This document shows positions 18,157 to 26,745 of a stretch of DNA of 64,000 bases, piece after piece. The notes below the pieces were generated by a model. It saw nothing but the letters and a program-made list of their open reading frames with translations. It searched no databases and had not been told where the DNA came from. A program made the translations under genes and the position numbers. Every line of letters starts with the position of its first letter. The stretch's first letter is position 1. The DNA is taken from NCBI GenBank assembly GCA_963843535.1, contig CAWJKU010000004.1:868001-932000 (forward strand), in the 5' to 3' direction. Source of the DNA: CAVUNY01 sp963843535. Lineage in GTDB: Bacteria; Chloroflexota; Anaerolineae; Anaerolineales; Anaerolineaceae.

Positions 18157-18954
18157 ATGAACTTGAAGCGATTTACCTTGATTATTCTCGCGTTTTACCT
18201 GGTCATCACCATTTATGCGATCGGAGTCATCGGGTTTAAACTACCGCAGTCTTTTACGATTACCCCGATCAGCACCGTGTTAGCTTACCTGTTTGCGCTG
18301 ATGCATGCCGGGCAGCGTGAAGGCTGGCGCCGCGCGATACTTCTGGCCTTGATCGTGTTTCTCACCGGGCTGGCTTTTGAAAGCGTCGGCGTTGCCACCG
18401 GGTGGGTGTACGGGCCCTATCACTACACCGAAAAATTGGGGCCTAAGTTCCTGGGACTGGTTCCCTACCTGATCCCACTGGCGTGGACGATGATGATTTA
18501 CCCTTCTCTGGTGATTGCCGGGCGGATTGTCCCTATTCGCTGGTCAGGCGCCAGGCGCATTCTGGCTGTGGCAGCGCTGGGCGGGGTGATTATGACCGCC
18601 TGGGATGTAGCGATGGATCCTTTGATGGTGAGCGGAGGGCATTGGGTTTGGGAAGTGCAGGGGCCGTATTTTGGCGTCCCGCTCCAAAATTATTGGGGAT
18701 GGTGGCTGACCACCTTTATAGCACTGTTGATCTACCTGGGTGTGACGGCTTCGCACAGGGCTCAAGTCGACTCAATTCCAGACCGGTGGGCAGTATGGTC
18801 TTACCTGATCACCGCGAGCAGTACCATCATCATCAATCTATTGACCGGGTTGGGCGGTCCGGCCCTGGCTGGCATCTTCGCCATGTTTCCCTGGATATGG
18901 CTTGGGCTGCAAAATACCCTGGATGCGCATAGATTAGAGAAAGAGGCGGCATGA
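18157..18954 (+). CDS. cruF: CruF-like carotenoid 1',2'-hydratase (DUF422)
   Basis: A 265-residue membrane protein with about seven helices, matching the DUF422/CruF family that hydrates the 1',2' double bond at the psi end of acyclic carotenoids. Family features include GWVYGPYHYTEKLG in a loop after helix 3, the VPYLIPLAWTMMIYPS helix, and acidic residues in WDVAMDP. The ATG at 18157 is chosen because GGGAG lies 7 nt upstream; an ATG ten codons earlier has no ribosome site. The stop codon overlaps the next gene as ATGA. No other carotenoid gene is in the window, so its product cannot be fixed. The gene symbol rests on family resemblance alone. Confidence 0.75.
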   Translation: MNLKRFTLIILAFYLVITIYAIGVIGFKLPQSFTITPISTVLAYLFALMHAGQREGWRRAILLALIVFLTGLAFESVGVATGWVYGPYHYTEKLGPKFLGLVPYLIPLAWTMMIYPSLVIAGRIVPIRWSGARRILAVAALGGVIMTAWDVAMDPLMVSGGHWVWEVQGPYFGVPLQNYWGWWLTTFIALLIYLGVTASHRAQVDSIPDRWAVWSYLITASSTIIINLLTGLGGPALAGIFAMFPWIWLGLQNTLDAHRLEKEAA

Positions 18955-19595
18955 ATAAGCAGGAAAAAATTCAACTGATCCAAAAATCCGGAATCATCGC
19001 CATTATGCGCACCAGGAGCTCCGACCAGCTCGTCGCCGCGGCACAGGCCATCCGCCTGGGTGGGGTGCAGGTGATTGAGGTTACGATGAATACGCCGGGC
19101 GCCCTGGAAGTGATCGCCGCAGCCAGCCAAAAGCTCGGCCGCGATGTACTGTTTGGCGCGGGTACAGTGCTGGACGTGGAGACAGCCAGAACTGCCATCC
19201 AGGCCGGAGCGGATTTTATTGTCGCGCCAACGCTTAACCTGGAAGTGGTGGAATTATGCCACCAGCTCGATCTCCCGGTCATGCCAGGATGTTTAACCCC
19301 GACCGAAATGCTGACTGCCTGGGAAGCAGGCGCTGATTTTGTAAAACTTTTTCCAGCAGAGGTCGGCGGGCCGGCCATGGTGAAGGCGATTCTGGCGCCG
19401 CTTCCGCAGCTAAAAATTGTGCCGGTCGGCGGTGTCGATTTAACGACCGCAGCAGCATACCTGCGCAGCGGCGCGGCAGCGCTGGGGGTGGGCAGCAGCC
19501 TGATCAACCAAAAAATCCTGGAAACAGCCGATTTTCAAGAGCTGACCCGGCGCGCGGCAGCTTTTATCGAGGAAGTTCGCAAAGCTCGCAGTTAA
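18951..19595 (+). CDS. eda: KDPG/KHG aldolase
   Basis: A 214-residue class I aldolase that cleaves 2-keto-3-deoxy-6-phosphogluconate to pyruvate and glyceraldehyde 3-phosphate (Entner-Doudoroff), and often 4-hydroxy-2-oxoglutarate too. The TIM-barrel motifs are present: VIEVTMNTPGA with catalytic Glu (about residue 43), FGAGTVLD, MPGCLTPTE, the Schiff-base Lys in DFVKLFPAE (about 134) and the phosphate-binding VPVGGVD and GVGSSL. Start overlaps the CruF-like stop as ATGA, so it is translationally coupled to a carotenoid gene, an odd pairing. No Edd or other sugar-acid gene is beside it. It is convergent with an HD protein across a long hairpin. Confidence 0.93.
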   Translation: MNKQEKIQLIQKSGIIAIMRTRSSDQLVAAAQAIRLGGVQVIEVTMNTPGALEVIAAASQKLGRDVLFGAGTVLDVETARTAIQAGADFIVAPTLNLEVVELCHQLDLPVMPGCLTPTEMLTAWEAGADFVKLFPAEVGGPAMVKAILAPLPQLKIVPVGGVDLTTAAAYLRSGAAALGVGSSLINQKILETADFQELTRRAAAFIEEVRKARS

Positions 19596-19632
19596 TCCCC
19601 TGTCAAGCGTAACCTGCCTTATATGATACTTC

Positions 19633-19675
19633 GGGTGTTTTTTTGATGTGACGAAGTCGCATCAAAAAAACACCC
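19633..19675. repeat. Long intergenic hairpin (family member 6)
   Basis: 20-bp arms beginning GGGTGTTTTTTTGATG, with one T-G wobble, close on GAA. It lies between convergent genes. The following bases to 19848 are AT-rich with further CACCACGAAGTG-like fragments and no gene. Confidence 0.8.
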
Positions 19676-19848
19676 TGGCATCATTTGCCCCAGAGGGGCC
19701 GCAAAGCGTGCGTGGCCGCGTCAGCGCGACCGACTTTTTTGATAATTCACCACGAAGTGAAAAAAGAACACCAAGAAAAAATTAATTTGTATGGGCCACG
19801 AAGTGAGCAAAGCTTATTTAATTCATTCAAGCATTATACCGAACGGAT

Positions 19849-20472
19849 TTAATTCGGAGCATCATCCAGCCCGGTAATTTCTACGGCGCGCGCGGTAGCA
19901 AGCTCCAGCAGGTTCTTCTTGGCCCTGGAGGCTTCGATTTCTTCGACTGCAGGTTGGACTGTTTCGCATTTGACCAGGATTTTTTTCCTGGTCACCTTGC
20001 AGTGCAGGTCCCTTATGCGCTGCTGGTGAGAGCGGTCCAGGCCATCCGCCAGGCGTAAGCATCCAGCCAGGATATCCACCGCATGGCGCTGCGCGGGTAA
20101 AAGGGCAGAGTAATGATCGTGAGATAAATCGGGCAAGGATCTGCGGTGGTAACGCGCGATCGAACCGATGATCAGGCGTTCTTTGTTGTCAAAAGGCAGC
20201 ATGGATGTGGCCAGGATAATGCGCAGGGATACTTTATGGTGATTTTTCCACCCTTCGATCCATCCAATATCATGCAGAAGTGAGGCATATACCAGCCAGG
20301 CACGTTCCCGCTGGCCCAAATGGTGGAAACTGTGCAGCTCGTCAAATAAACGGACCGCGAGGAAGGTTACCTGGTTGGTATGCTCGACCTCATATTCACA
20401 GGTCTGCGCCAGGCGGAGCACGGTTTGCAGAATGGCCTGTTGGTCAGGGGGGAGAATGGGAAGATTAGCCAA
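19849..20472 (-). CDS. HD-domain protein resembling the Ppx/GppA C-terminal domain
   Basis: A 207-residue cytoplasmic HD-superfamily protein. The metal motif is LLHDIGW (about residue 66-72), preceded by HTNQVTFLAVRLFDEL and followed by a His in NHHKVSLRII and Asp in LRLADGLDR. This order matches the HD domain that follows the ASKHA phosphatase domain in exopolyphosphatase/GppA proteins, here as a stand-alone protein. It may hydrolyse a phosphate ester or nucleotide; the substrate is unknown. The TTG start at 20472 has GGGAG 5 nt upstream, overlapping the end of the CHAD gene, and the 9-nt gap implies an operon. Pairing with CHAD suggests a polyphosphate link (inference). Confidence 0.8.
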   Translation of the reverse strand: MANLPILPPDQQAILQTVLRLAQTCEYEVEHTNQVTFLAVRLFDELHSFHHLGQRERAWLVYASLLHDIGWIEGWKNHHKVSLRIILATSMLPFDNKERLIIGSIARYHRRSLPDLSHDHYSALLPAQRHAVDILAGCLRLADGLDRSHQQRIRDLHCKVTRKKILVKCETVQPAVEEIEASRAKKNLLELATARAVEITGLDDAPN

Positions 20473-20481
20473 CCTGGCTCC

Positions 20482-21465
20482 CTACTCTGTTTGGATGGGG
20501 GGGAAAAGATCTATATGTACAAATGACGCAATCGTCTGGCTTAATTCACTCCACAAATTCTTGCGGGTCCACTGCTCCCACTTGCGGTGGAACTCCTGGT
20601 ACTGTTCAGCGCGCAGTGTGAACCGGTTCTGGCGGAAATATTCGAAACCGGGCAGCAGGGGGTGCAGCGGGTTGGCATGACCGAAATATGCGATGGTGCG
20701 CTGCTTCTCTTCTTCGATGAATTGCGGGATGAACGCCTGCCAGACGTCGCAATCATGTATATCTCCCAGCAGCTCCTGCGATGTTTTCACCGCTTGCAAA
20801 TAGGCTTGCAGCTCTCCGGGATAGATGGGGGCAAAAACCTCCATAGTATAGCGCAGCTGCTTGGCAGCGATGCGCATGGCATGCAGCTCAATGGCACATT
20901 CGGGGCGATGGACGAAAGGCTCATAAGCCAGATATTCGTCCAATCGTTTCTGAATGGCGCCGGCAGCGTTCAAATATAAAGCATGCGGGAATGGGGTCGC
21001 GGGGGTAATCTCTGGCAGAGCCTGCGCCAGATCTCTTTCCATGATGGCGTAGAATCCATCCCCATCCAGCTTATCCAGGGCAGTTATGATCTGGTCCTGC
21101 AAAGCCTGGCGATTTTGAAAAATTCGCAACGCCAGGCGGCGCAGCCCGGATTTATATCTGTCATCCGCCAGGTCTTTGACTGTTTTCTTCAAAACGGCAA
21201 GCTGAACATCGGCATCGCGCGCCGTCCCCAACGAACGGGTGATCCCTTTTATTTCCTCAAGCCAATACCTGACCTGCTTCTTGCGAAAGCAATTCGCGAA
21301 CAATGGAATAGCCGACCGCAAACGGCGAGAAGCCACGCGCATGCGGTGGATCGACTCAATATCTTCTGCAGACCGTACACCGTCTATTTCCTGTCTCAGA
21401 GCAGCCAGGTGCTTACGCATGACTGCGGCGCCGTATGAACAGGCCATGGCATCGGGCTTTGTCAT
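20482..21465 (-). CDS. CHAD domain protein
   Basis: A 327-residue all-helical protein that fits CHAD (conserved histidine alpha-helical domain). It has the HRMRVASRRLRSAIPLF repeat half and the second half with HAMRIAAKQLRYTMEVF. Both carry the regularly spaced basic residues that bind polyphosphate in characterised CHAD proteins. The C-terminus (HRKWEQWTRKNLW) is a basic tail. Start ATG overlaps the stop of the upstream thymidylate-kinase-like gene as ATGA. The gene is followed by the HD protein 9 nt later. Polyphosphate binding is known for the family; its use in this organism is inferred. Confidence 0.88.
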   Translation of the reverse strand: MTKPDAMACSYGAAVMRKHLAALRQEIDGVRSAEDIESIHRMRVASRRLRSAIPLFANCFRKKQVRYWLEEIKGITRSLGTARDADVQLAVLKKTVKDLADDRYKSGLRRLALRIFQNRQALQDQIITALDKLDGDGFYAIMERDLAQALPEITPATPFPHALYLNAAGAIQKRLDEYLAYEPFVHRPECAIELHAMRIAAKQLRYTMEVFAPIYPGELQAYLQAVKTSQELLGDIHDCDVWQAFIPQFIEEEKQRTIAYFGHANPLHPLLPGFEYFRQNRFTLRAEQYQEFHRKWEQWTRKNLWSELSQTIASFVHIDLFPPIQTE

Positions 21466-22148
21466 TTCTCCAACACTTTCCGAATCTGCTGTTTGAGATC
21501 ATCCTGAATGGCCGGTATGGAACGGGTGGCGTCGATGGTCACAAACTGGTACTCATCCGCCATCTGGTCAAACTGTTCGATCAGGCGCGTCTGGTAAACG
21601 CAGAAGCTGTCGTACAGGTTATCCGCGCAGCGGATATCCATGCCCGATTCCCAATATTCGAAACCGCGCCCGTGGGCGATGCGGGTTGCCAGGGTGTCCA
21701 CGTCAGCGCGCAGGTAAAAGACCACATCTGGAACCAGCGCAAAACCGTACACTTTGCGCGCCCAGACCGGATCAGCACCTCTTACCACATCACGGGCGAT
21801 GATGGAGTAAAAATAACGATCTGAAAGTACGATAAAGCCGGCTTTCAAGACGGGGATGATCTGGTTTTCCAGGCGGTCGGCATAGTCTGTGGCATAAAAC
21901 AGGCTCATGGTGCGCGAGCCCAGGGTATGCCCTTGTTTGGCGGCATCCAGGCCGGGCGAAGTTAAGGGAGAGCGTTTTAATCCGGTATCGGAAACAGCAT
22001 ACCCCTCGGACTCAAGCCAGCTGCGCAGAAGCTGAATATGGGTGGAGCGCCCGACGCCGTCTGAACCTTCCAGAACGATCAAATGCCCGGGCATTTCACC
22101 CAGCGGATGGTAAGGGAACCCTGCCCCATAAGAATTTCCCCCGCTCAT
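21462..22148 (-). CDS. Thymidylate-kinase-like protein with altered Walker A
   Basis: A 228-residue dTMP-kinase-like P-loop protein. The P-loop reads GSDGVGRST, with Arg where thymidylate kinases have the phosphate-binding Lys. The rest of the fold looks kept: LSDRYFYSIIARDVVRGADP matches the DR(Y/F) substrate motif, and YLRADVDTLATRI matches the LID region. ATG at 22148 overlaps the upstream tmk-like stop as ATGA and has GGAGG 7 nt before it. A longer reading frame up to 22235 is only an overlap with that gene. It is a tandem, diverged copy of its neighbour. Catalytic competence is uncertain; it could be a regulatory or altered-specificity kinase. Confidence 0.82.
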   Translation of the reverse strand: MSGGNSYGAGFPYHPLGEMPGHLIVLEGSDGVGRSTHIQLLRSWLESEGYAVSDTGLKRSPLTSPGLDAAKQGHTLGSRTMSLFYATDYADRLENQIIPVLKAGFIVLSDRYFYSIIARDVVRGADPVWARKVYGFALVPDVVFYLRADVDTLATRIAHGRGFEYWESGMDIRCADNLYDSFCVYQTRLIEQFDQMADEYQFVTIDATRSIPAIQDDLKQQIRKVLEK

Positions 22149-22885
22149 TGGGTCGCCTCCGCGGTCTGGATAGTTGGGGCTTTTTTGCGGTGAGATGATC
22201 TGCGAGGTGCCTTGGGATTGGGAAGGCCTTCCCAACCGCGTAGAATTTTTGAAACGATTTTACGAATGTCTTTCTGCTGGACTTCGACTGGGAGCTCGCC
22301 ATCGATGACCGTCATACTAAATTCACCGACCATCCTTTCGTACTCATCGATGATGCGTTGTTGAAACAGGCGGAAGCTGGTGGTCTTGTTGTCGGATAAA
22401 CCAAGATCCATGCCGGCTTCGTAATATTTGATCTTTGCCCGTGAAGAGGTGATGCGCTCCACGGCTACATCCAGCGAAACACGGAAATAAAAAACCAAAT
22501 CGGGCTGGGCAGCAAAGGAATATAAATTGCGGATCCAATCCGGATCGACCCCGCGGGCCACATCCCGGGCGTAAGCTGTAAAGGCATAGCGATCTGCCAG
22601 CACGATTGCCCCGGCTTTGAGCAGCGGAAGGATAAAGTTTTCCCACCGGTCGCAAAAATCGGTCGCCTGCAGCAGGCTGAAGGTGGTGGGGGTGAACATT
22701 TTCTCCTGTTTACCCAGGCGAGTGGTGCTTTTAACCAGGGCTGAGGAGTTCCACTCGCTAAAATAAACCGATTTTCCCTGGTTATGGAGCCATTTATTCA
22801 GCAAATCAATCTGCGTCGATTTGCCACTGCCGTCGATGCCTTCGACAACGATCAGTTTGCCCTTGTAATTTGGTCGCTTTAACAC
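22145..22885 (-). CDS. tmk: Thymidylate kinase
   Basis: Phosphorylates dTMP to dTDP for DNA synthesis. The 246 residues include an intact P-loop (EGIDGSGKSTQIDLL, about residues 15-29), the nucleoside-binding DRYAFTAYARDVARG segment and the LID-side FYFRVSLDVAVERI. The last 30-40 residues are a Lys/Arg-rich tail (RRSSHRKKAPT) not needed for the fold. The GTG start at 22885 has AAAGG 7 nt upstream; a TATAAT at 22917-22922 gives a promoter. It heads an operon with the Arg-variant copy, CHAD and HD genes. Because a second, divergent copy follows, a different nucleotide substrate for either protein cannot be excluded. Confidence 0.88.
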   Translation of the reverse strand: MLKRPNYKGKLIVVEGIDGSGKSTQIDLLNKWLHNQGKSVYFSEWNSSALVKSTTRLGKQEKMFTPTTFSLLQATDFCDRWENFILPLLKAGAIVLADRYAFTAYARDVARGVDPDWIRNLYSFAAQPDLVFYFRVSLDVAVERITSSRAKIKYYEAGMDLGLSDNKTTSFRLFQQRIIDEYERMVGEFSMTVIDGELPVEVQQKDIRKIVSKILRGWEGLPNPKAPRRSSHRKKAPTIQTAEATQ

Positions 22886-22916
22886 TGGCTAACCTTTCCC
22901 TTGTTATTTAGAATTG

Positions 22917-22922
22917 ATTATA
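22917..22922 (-). promoter_or_regulatory. -10 element for the tmk-CHAD-HD operon
   Basis: TATAAT on the minus strand, 31 nt before the tmk GTG. No clear -35 is seen 16-18 nt upstream, where the bases are T-rich. Confidence 0.45.
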
Positions 22923-22972
22923 GCGAATTTTTATGAAAAAAGAAAACTATGACATAAACCATAACAAGCAAA

Positions 22973-22997
22973 ACCGGCAGCTTACACGGCTGCCGGT
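22973..22997. terminator. Terminator downstream of phoU
   Basis: ACCGGCAGC and GCTGCCGGT pair around a 7-nt loop, and T-runs flank both sides (TTTT on the minus strand, CTTTTAA on the plus). It separates the pst-phoU operon from the tmk promoter. Confidence 0.75.
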
Positions 22998-23060
22998 CTT
23001 TTAATCCATGACCCAACAAGATTTATCAAGGAATCCCGTAACTCACGCGGCAAAAATTGT

Positions 23061-23744
23061 TCAGGCATCAATCTCCTCGTCATCTTCTTCCGTTTCAAAT
23101 TCGAGCAGATCTCCGGTTGCCACAAAAACAGTACGTTCGCAGATGTTGGTGACGCGGTCTGCCAGCCGTTCCAGATTATGAATGACCCATATAAGAAGAT
23201 TGACATTATCGATGATCTCGGGATTGGCGATCATCGTGCTGATCAAGATTCGGTTCACGCGGTTAAATAATTCGTCGACCTGGTCGTCTTCCAACGGTAT
23301 CTGGCTGGCAACAGCCGCGTTTTCGCTGATGAAGGCTCCCAAAGCGCGGTGCAGCATATTGACGCCTAACTCCGCCATTTGTTCGAGCTCGCGCATTGGA
23401 ATGGGGATATCGGCATCTCCCAGCTGGATCACGACCTTGGCGATCCCTTTGGCGTAATCGCCCATCCTTTCCAATTCGGTGCTGATTTCCAAAAACGCTG
23501 CCAGGGTGCGAAGATCGTGCGCCATGGGCTGTTGGGTTGCCAGGGAGATGATAATTGCATTTTCTATTGCAAAACGTTTTTCATTTACCTTGATATCATC
23601 CAGCAAAATCCGGCGGGCAAGACGCGTGTCACGGCGCTTCAGTGCGTCCATGGCGGATAAAGTTGCCTGTTCCACCATGCTGCCTAACAGTAATATCTCG
23701 TCCTGGAGCTGGTGGATCTGGCGATCTAGAGTTTCACGGGGCAT
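23061..23744 (-). CDS. phoU: Phosphate-specific transport regulator PhoU
   Basis: A 227-residue cytoplasmic all-helical protein with two PhoU three-helix repeats. It links Pst transport to the PhoR/PhoB system and represses signalling when phosphate is plentiful. Typical segments are REFxRQI-like LDRQIHQLQDEI at the start, IENAIIISLATQQPMAHDLR in repeat 1 and VNLLIWVIHNLERLADRVTNICE in repeat 2. The ATG at 23744 has AAGG 5 nt upstream; a GTG two codons earlier is less well spaced. The acidic tail (EFETEEDDEEIDA) is extra. It is the last gene of the pst operon, 18 nt after pstB, and ends before a terminator. Confidence 0.94.
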   Translation of the reverse strand: MPRETLDRQIHQLQDEILLLGSMVEQATLSAMDALKRRDTRLARRILLDDIKVNEKRFAIENAIIISLATQQPMAHDLRTLAAFLEISTELERMGDYAKGIAKVVIQLGDADIPIPMRELEQMAELGVNMLHRALGAFISENAAVASQIPLEDDQVDELFNRVNRILISTMIANPEIIDNVNLLIWVIHNLERLADRVTNICERTVFVATGDLLEFETEEDDEEIDA

Positions 23745-23762
23745 CTTCACCTTACCTTGTGT

Positions 23763-24632
23763 TTAACCGAAACGACCGCTAACGTAGTCTTCGGTCCGTT
23801 TTTCACTGGGACGGGTAAATATGATCTGAGTTTCATTATACTCGATGACCTGTCCGGCCCGGGCTTCGTCGACCATCATCATCGCCGTGAAATCAGATAC
23901 GCGAGCTGCTTGCTGCATGTTGTGGGTGACAATGACAATGGTGTAATGTTCCTTGAGGTCCTGCATCAGTTCTTCGATCTTCAGCGTCGCTACCGGATCC
24001 AGAGCTGACGCGGGCTCATCCATCAAAATCACTTCAGGCTCGACGGCAATCGCGCGCGCGATGCACAGGCGCTGCTGCTGCCCGCCGGATAAGGACAGCC
24101 CGCTGACCTGCAGTTTGTCCTTGACTTCGTCCCAGAGCGCGGCCTGTTTCAGGCTGCGTTCCACGATTACATCCAGATCGGAACGGCGATGCACCCCATA
24201 TAAGCGCGGACCGTAGGCCACATTATCATAGATGCTTTTTGGGAAAGGGTTTGGCCTTTGAAAGACCATTCCGATGCGGCGCCGAATATCCACCACATCA
24301 ATACCGGGCGCATAAATATCTTCATCATCCAGCAGGAGCTTGCCTTCGATACGCGTGCCGGGGGTGAGATCATTCATGCGGTTGATGGAGCGCAGCAAGG
24401 TGGATTTACCGCATCCGGATGGGCCGATGATCGCGGATATTCTTTGGGAGGGAACTTTCAGGTTTACGTCTCGCAGCGCGCGGAATTTTCCATAATAAAA
24501 AGAAAGGTTATCAATCAGGATCTTTAATGACGATTCAATACTTTTGATTGAAGCGTCAGGTTTATTCTTGATATCTGCCGAAAGGGTGACTAATCTTTCG
24601 GTTTTTATTTTCTGATCAGAAAAAGTCATCAT
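23763..24632 (-). CDS. pstB: Phosphate ABC transporter ATP-binding protein PstB
   Basis: The ATPase that drives high-affinity phosphate import through PstC/PstA. Motifs are complete: Walker A (GPSGCGKSTLLRS), Q-loop region (VFQRPNPFPKSIYDN, diagnostic for PstB), signature (LSGGQQQRLCIARA), Walker B (ILMDEPASALDP) and switch (VTHNMQQAARVSD). Length is about 289 residues from the ATG at 24632; the next codon is also ATG, and AAGGA lies 4-7 nt before these starts. The first 40 residues form an N-terminal extension beyond the usual start of PstB. The start lies 7 nt after the pstA stop. Confidence 0.96.
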   Translation of the reverse strand: MMTFSDQKIKTERLVTLSADIKNKPDASIKSIESSLKILIDNLSFYYGKFRALRDVNLKVPSQRISAIIGPSGCGKSTLLRSINRMNDLTPGTRIEGKLLLDDEDIYAPGIDVVDIRRRIGMVFQRPNPFPKSIYDNVAYGPRLYGVHRRSDLDVIVERSLKQAALWDEVKDKLQVSGLSLSGGQQQRLCIARAIAVEPEVILMDEPASALDPVATLKIEELMQDLKEHYTIVIVTHNMQQAARVSDFTAMMMVDEARAGQVIEYNETQIIFTRPSEKRTEDYVSGRFG

Positions 24633-24639
24633 GCCGTCC

Positions 24640-25593
24640 TTACTTTTTTTTGATCGACGTCTTGGATTGAATCCAAAGGCGTGTACCAATATTGATCGCC
24701 AAAATAATGATCATCAACACCAGGGCAACCGCCCAGGATTGCTCCACTCTTTCCGGGAAGGGCTGCTGCGCGTATTTCCACAGGGTCAGCGGAAGCGAAT
24801 CGACCGGCTGCGAAAATATTCTGCCAATAATGGTGAAGATGTCCTGCCCGCTGGCGATACCGCCCGAAATGACCCTGCCAAGCTCGAAACGTTCGTTGCC
24901 CAGCGCGGTAAAAAGCAGGGGGGCCGTTTCACCCATGGCACGGGCCAATCCTAACAGAAAACCGGTAATCACGCCATTCGCCGCGGCAGGCAGGATAACA
25001 TTCAATGAGGTTTTCCATTCCGGAGCGCCGAGCGCCAGTGAGGCCTCGCGCAGAGAAGCTGGAACTAATTTTAGCATTTCTTCGGTCGTTCGGATCACAG
25101 TCGGCAGCATCAAAAGCGCCAGAGAAACACCCCCGGCAAAAGCTGAATAATGTCCCTGGATTTTTACGATCAAGGCATAACCGAACAGGCCAACCACAAT
25201 CGAAGGCACCCCTGAGAGGACGTCCGTGCCAAAGCGGACGGCAATCCCCAGGGGAGTATTGGGATTGCGCGAGACATAAAATGCGGCTAAAACACCCGGG
25301 GGGACGGCAAACAGCGCAGAGAGCAGCACCAATAGCAGGGTGCCTTCAATCGCCGGCAGCACCCCTCCGCCCACGGTGCCTAAAGGTTTAGGCATTTGAG
25401 TGAAAAAATCGAGATTAATCGCCGCGCCGCCGCGGATGATGACGTAAATAATGATCCAGAAAAGGGGGATTAATGCGAGCAGGGTCATTAATCCGGCGCC
25501 GATCAGCATCACGATGTTAAAGAACCGGCGCCTTTTATGCCTGCTGCGAGAATTTATAAAACGTTTTTGGGTCAACTCCAGCGCCACGTTCAT
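24640..25593 (-). CDS. pstA: Phosphate ABC transporter permease PstA
   Basis: A 317-residue inner-membrane permease with six helices that, with PstC, forms the phosphate channel. The EAA-loop region reads SLREASLALGAPEWKTSL, and the family stretch ARAMGETAPLLFTA is present near the C-terminal third. Helix 1 starts at about residue 28 after a basic N-terminus (RSRHKRRRF). Start ATG overlaps the pstC stop as ATGA, so both permeases are translationally coupled. Confidence 0.95.
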   Translation of the reverse strand: MNVALELTQKRFINSRSRHKRRRFFNIVMLIGAGLMTLLALIPLFWIIIYVIIRGGAAINLDFFTQMPKPLGTVGGGVLPAIEGTLLLVLLSALFAVPPGVLAAFYVSRNPNTPLGIAVRFGTDVLSGVPSIVVGLFGYALIVKIQGHYSAFAGGVSLALLMLPTVIRTTEEMLKLVPASLREASLALGAPEWKTSLNVILPAAANGVITGFLLGLARAMGETAPLLFTALGNERFELGRVISGGIASGQDIFTIIGRIFSQPVDSLPLTLWKYAQQPFPERVEQSWAVALVLMIIILAINIGTRLWIQSKTSIKKK

Positions 25594-26606
25594 GCCCTGG
25601 CCTCCGCGGTTGGAACTCTATTGGCCACGCGCCACACGAGCAGGCGGGCGAAAAGATTCAGGCCCAGTGTCATCACAAACAGCACCAGGGCGATCAGGAT
25701 CAAGGCCTCGCTGTGCAGAACGTTCACCGCTTCTGCAAATTCGTTGGCGATGATGCTGGACATGGTGTAACCGGGGCGCAGCAGAGACAGTGAGCCTTCG
25801 ATGCTGTTGCCGATGACCATCGTGACCGCCATCGTCTCGCCCAGGGCCCGCCCCAGGCCCAGAATGACCGCTCCCAGGATGCCGGAAAGACCGTAAGGCA
25901 GAAGCACCTGACTGATCATTTCCCAGCGGGTAGCTCCCAGGGCCAGAGCCGCTTCGCGCTGGGAATTTGGTATGGCAAGCAGCACATCGCGTGAGACCGA
26001 TGAAATCGTCGGAATAATCATAATGGTCAAAATTAATCCGGCTGCCAGACGGCTGGCGCCGCTGGCTGACATGGGGCCAGTAAATAATAATCCGATGCCT
26101 GGAACGGCTCCAAGAGTTGAAGCTAGAAACGCGCCAATAGGCTCCACTACAATTGGGAGAAAAACGAAGATTCCCCATAAACCGTAGACCACCGAAGGTA
26201 TTGCTGCCAGCAGCTCGATCATCCAATTTAAGGGGGTGCGCAGCCAGGCCGGACACAATTCAGCCAGAAACACGGCGATGCCCAGACTGATGGGGATCGC
26301 GAACGCGATGGCGATGAGTGAGGTAATTAAGGTGCCGTAGATAAAGGGCCAGGCCTGAAATTTATCGAGGACAGGATTCCACGATGGATCGGAGGTAGGG
26401 AATATGAATGGAAAACCAAATTCCTGGCGGGCGTTACTGGAGTCGAACCATAATAACCCGCCGATTGTGATAATGACCAGTAAAACGATGACAGACATAC
26501 CCATGATGAGCGCTTTCCACGGCCTGTCTCCATGCCGAAGAAAATATTTCAGCCGTTTGAATTTGGTCCCCTGGTGGGCTTTACCAGACCTATCTAAATT
26601 CGGCAT
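25590..26606 (-). CDS. pstC: Phosphate ABC transporter permease PstC
   Basis: A 338-residue six-helix permease, partner of PstA. It has the EAA loop (SQREAALALGATRWEMI) and GRALGETMAVTMVIGNS, both typical of PstC. The first helix follows a basic stretch (KYFLRHGDRPWKA). The ATG at 26606 is chosen because AGGAA lies 7-8 nt upstream. The open frame runs 30 codons further into a hairpin repeat, and that extension is not conserved-looking. The hairpin at 26645-26683 separates it from pstS. Confidence 0.95.
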   Translation of the reverse strand: MPNLDRSGKAHQGTKFKRLKYFLRHGDRPWKALIMGMSVIVLLVIITIGGLLWFDSSNARQEFGFPFIFPTSDPSWNPVLDKFQAWPFIYGTLITSLIAIAFAIPISLGIAVFLAELCPAWLRTPLNWMIELLAAIPSVVYGLWGIFVFLPIVVEPIGAFLASTLGAVPGIGLLFTGPMSASGASRLAAGLILTIMIIPTISSVSRDVLLAIPNSQREAALALGATRWEMISQVLLPYGLSGILGAVILGLGRALGETMAVTMVIGNSIEGSLSLLRPGYTMSSIIANEFAEAVNVLHSEALILIALVLFVMTLGLNLFARLLVWRVANRVPTAEARA

Positions 26607-26644
26607 GATCCAATTCCTGTGATATTTTCTTTTTTTAATGTTTC

Positions 26645-26683
26645 GTGGTGTTTTGTCGAGGCGAAGCCTCGACAAAACACCAC
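26645..26683. repeat. Long intergenic hairpin (family member 7)
   Basis: Perfect 18-bp arms beginning GTGGTGTTTTGTCGAGGC close on GAA (core GCGAAGC). It lies between pstS and pstC inside one operon, where it could set the excess of pstS over pstC by protecting or attenuating mRNA (inference). Confidence 0.85.
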
Positions 26684-26745
26684 ATCCCAACACCATTTTG
26701 CCTGGTCCGCGATGCGCGACCTGCTTTTCAGGTCATTCACCTGCA

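Noticed and set aside
26607..26696. 30-residue N-terminal extension of PstC
   Set aside because: It reads through the hairpin repeat. AGGAA lies before the ATG at 26606, and PstC proteins start near there.
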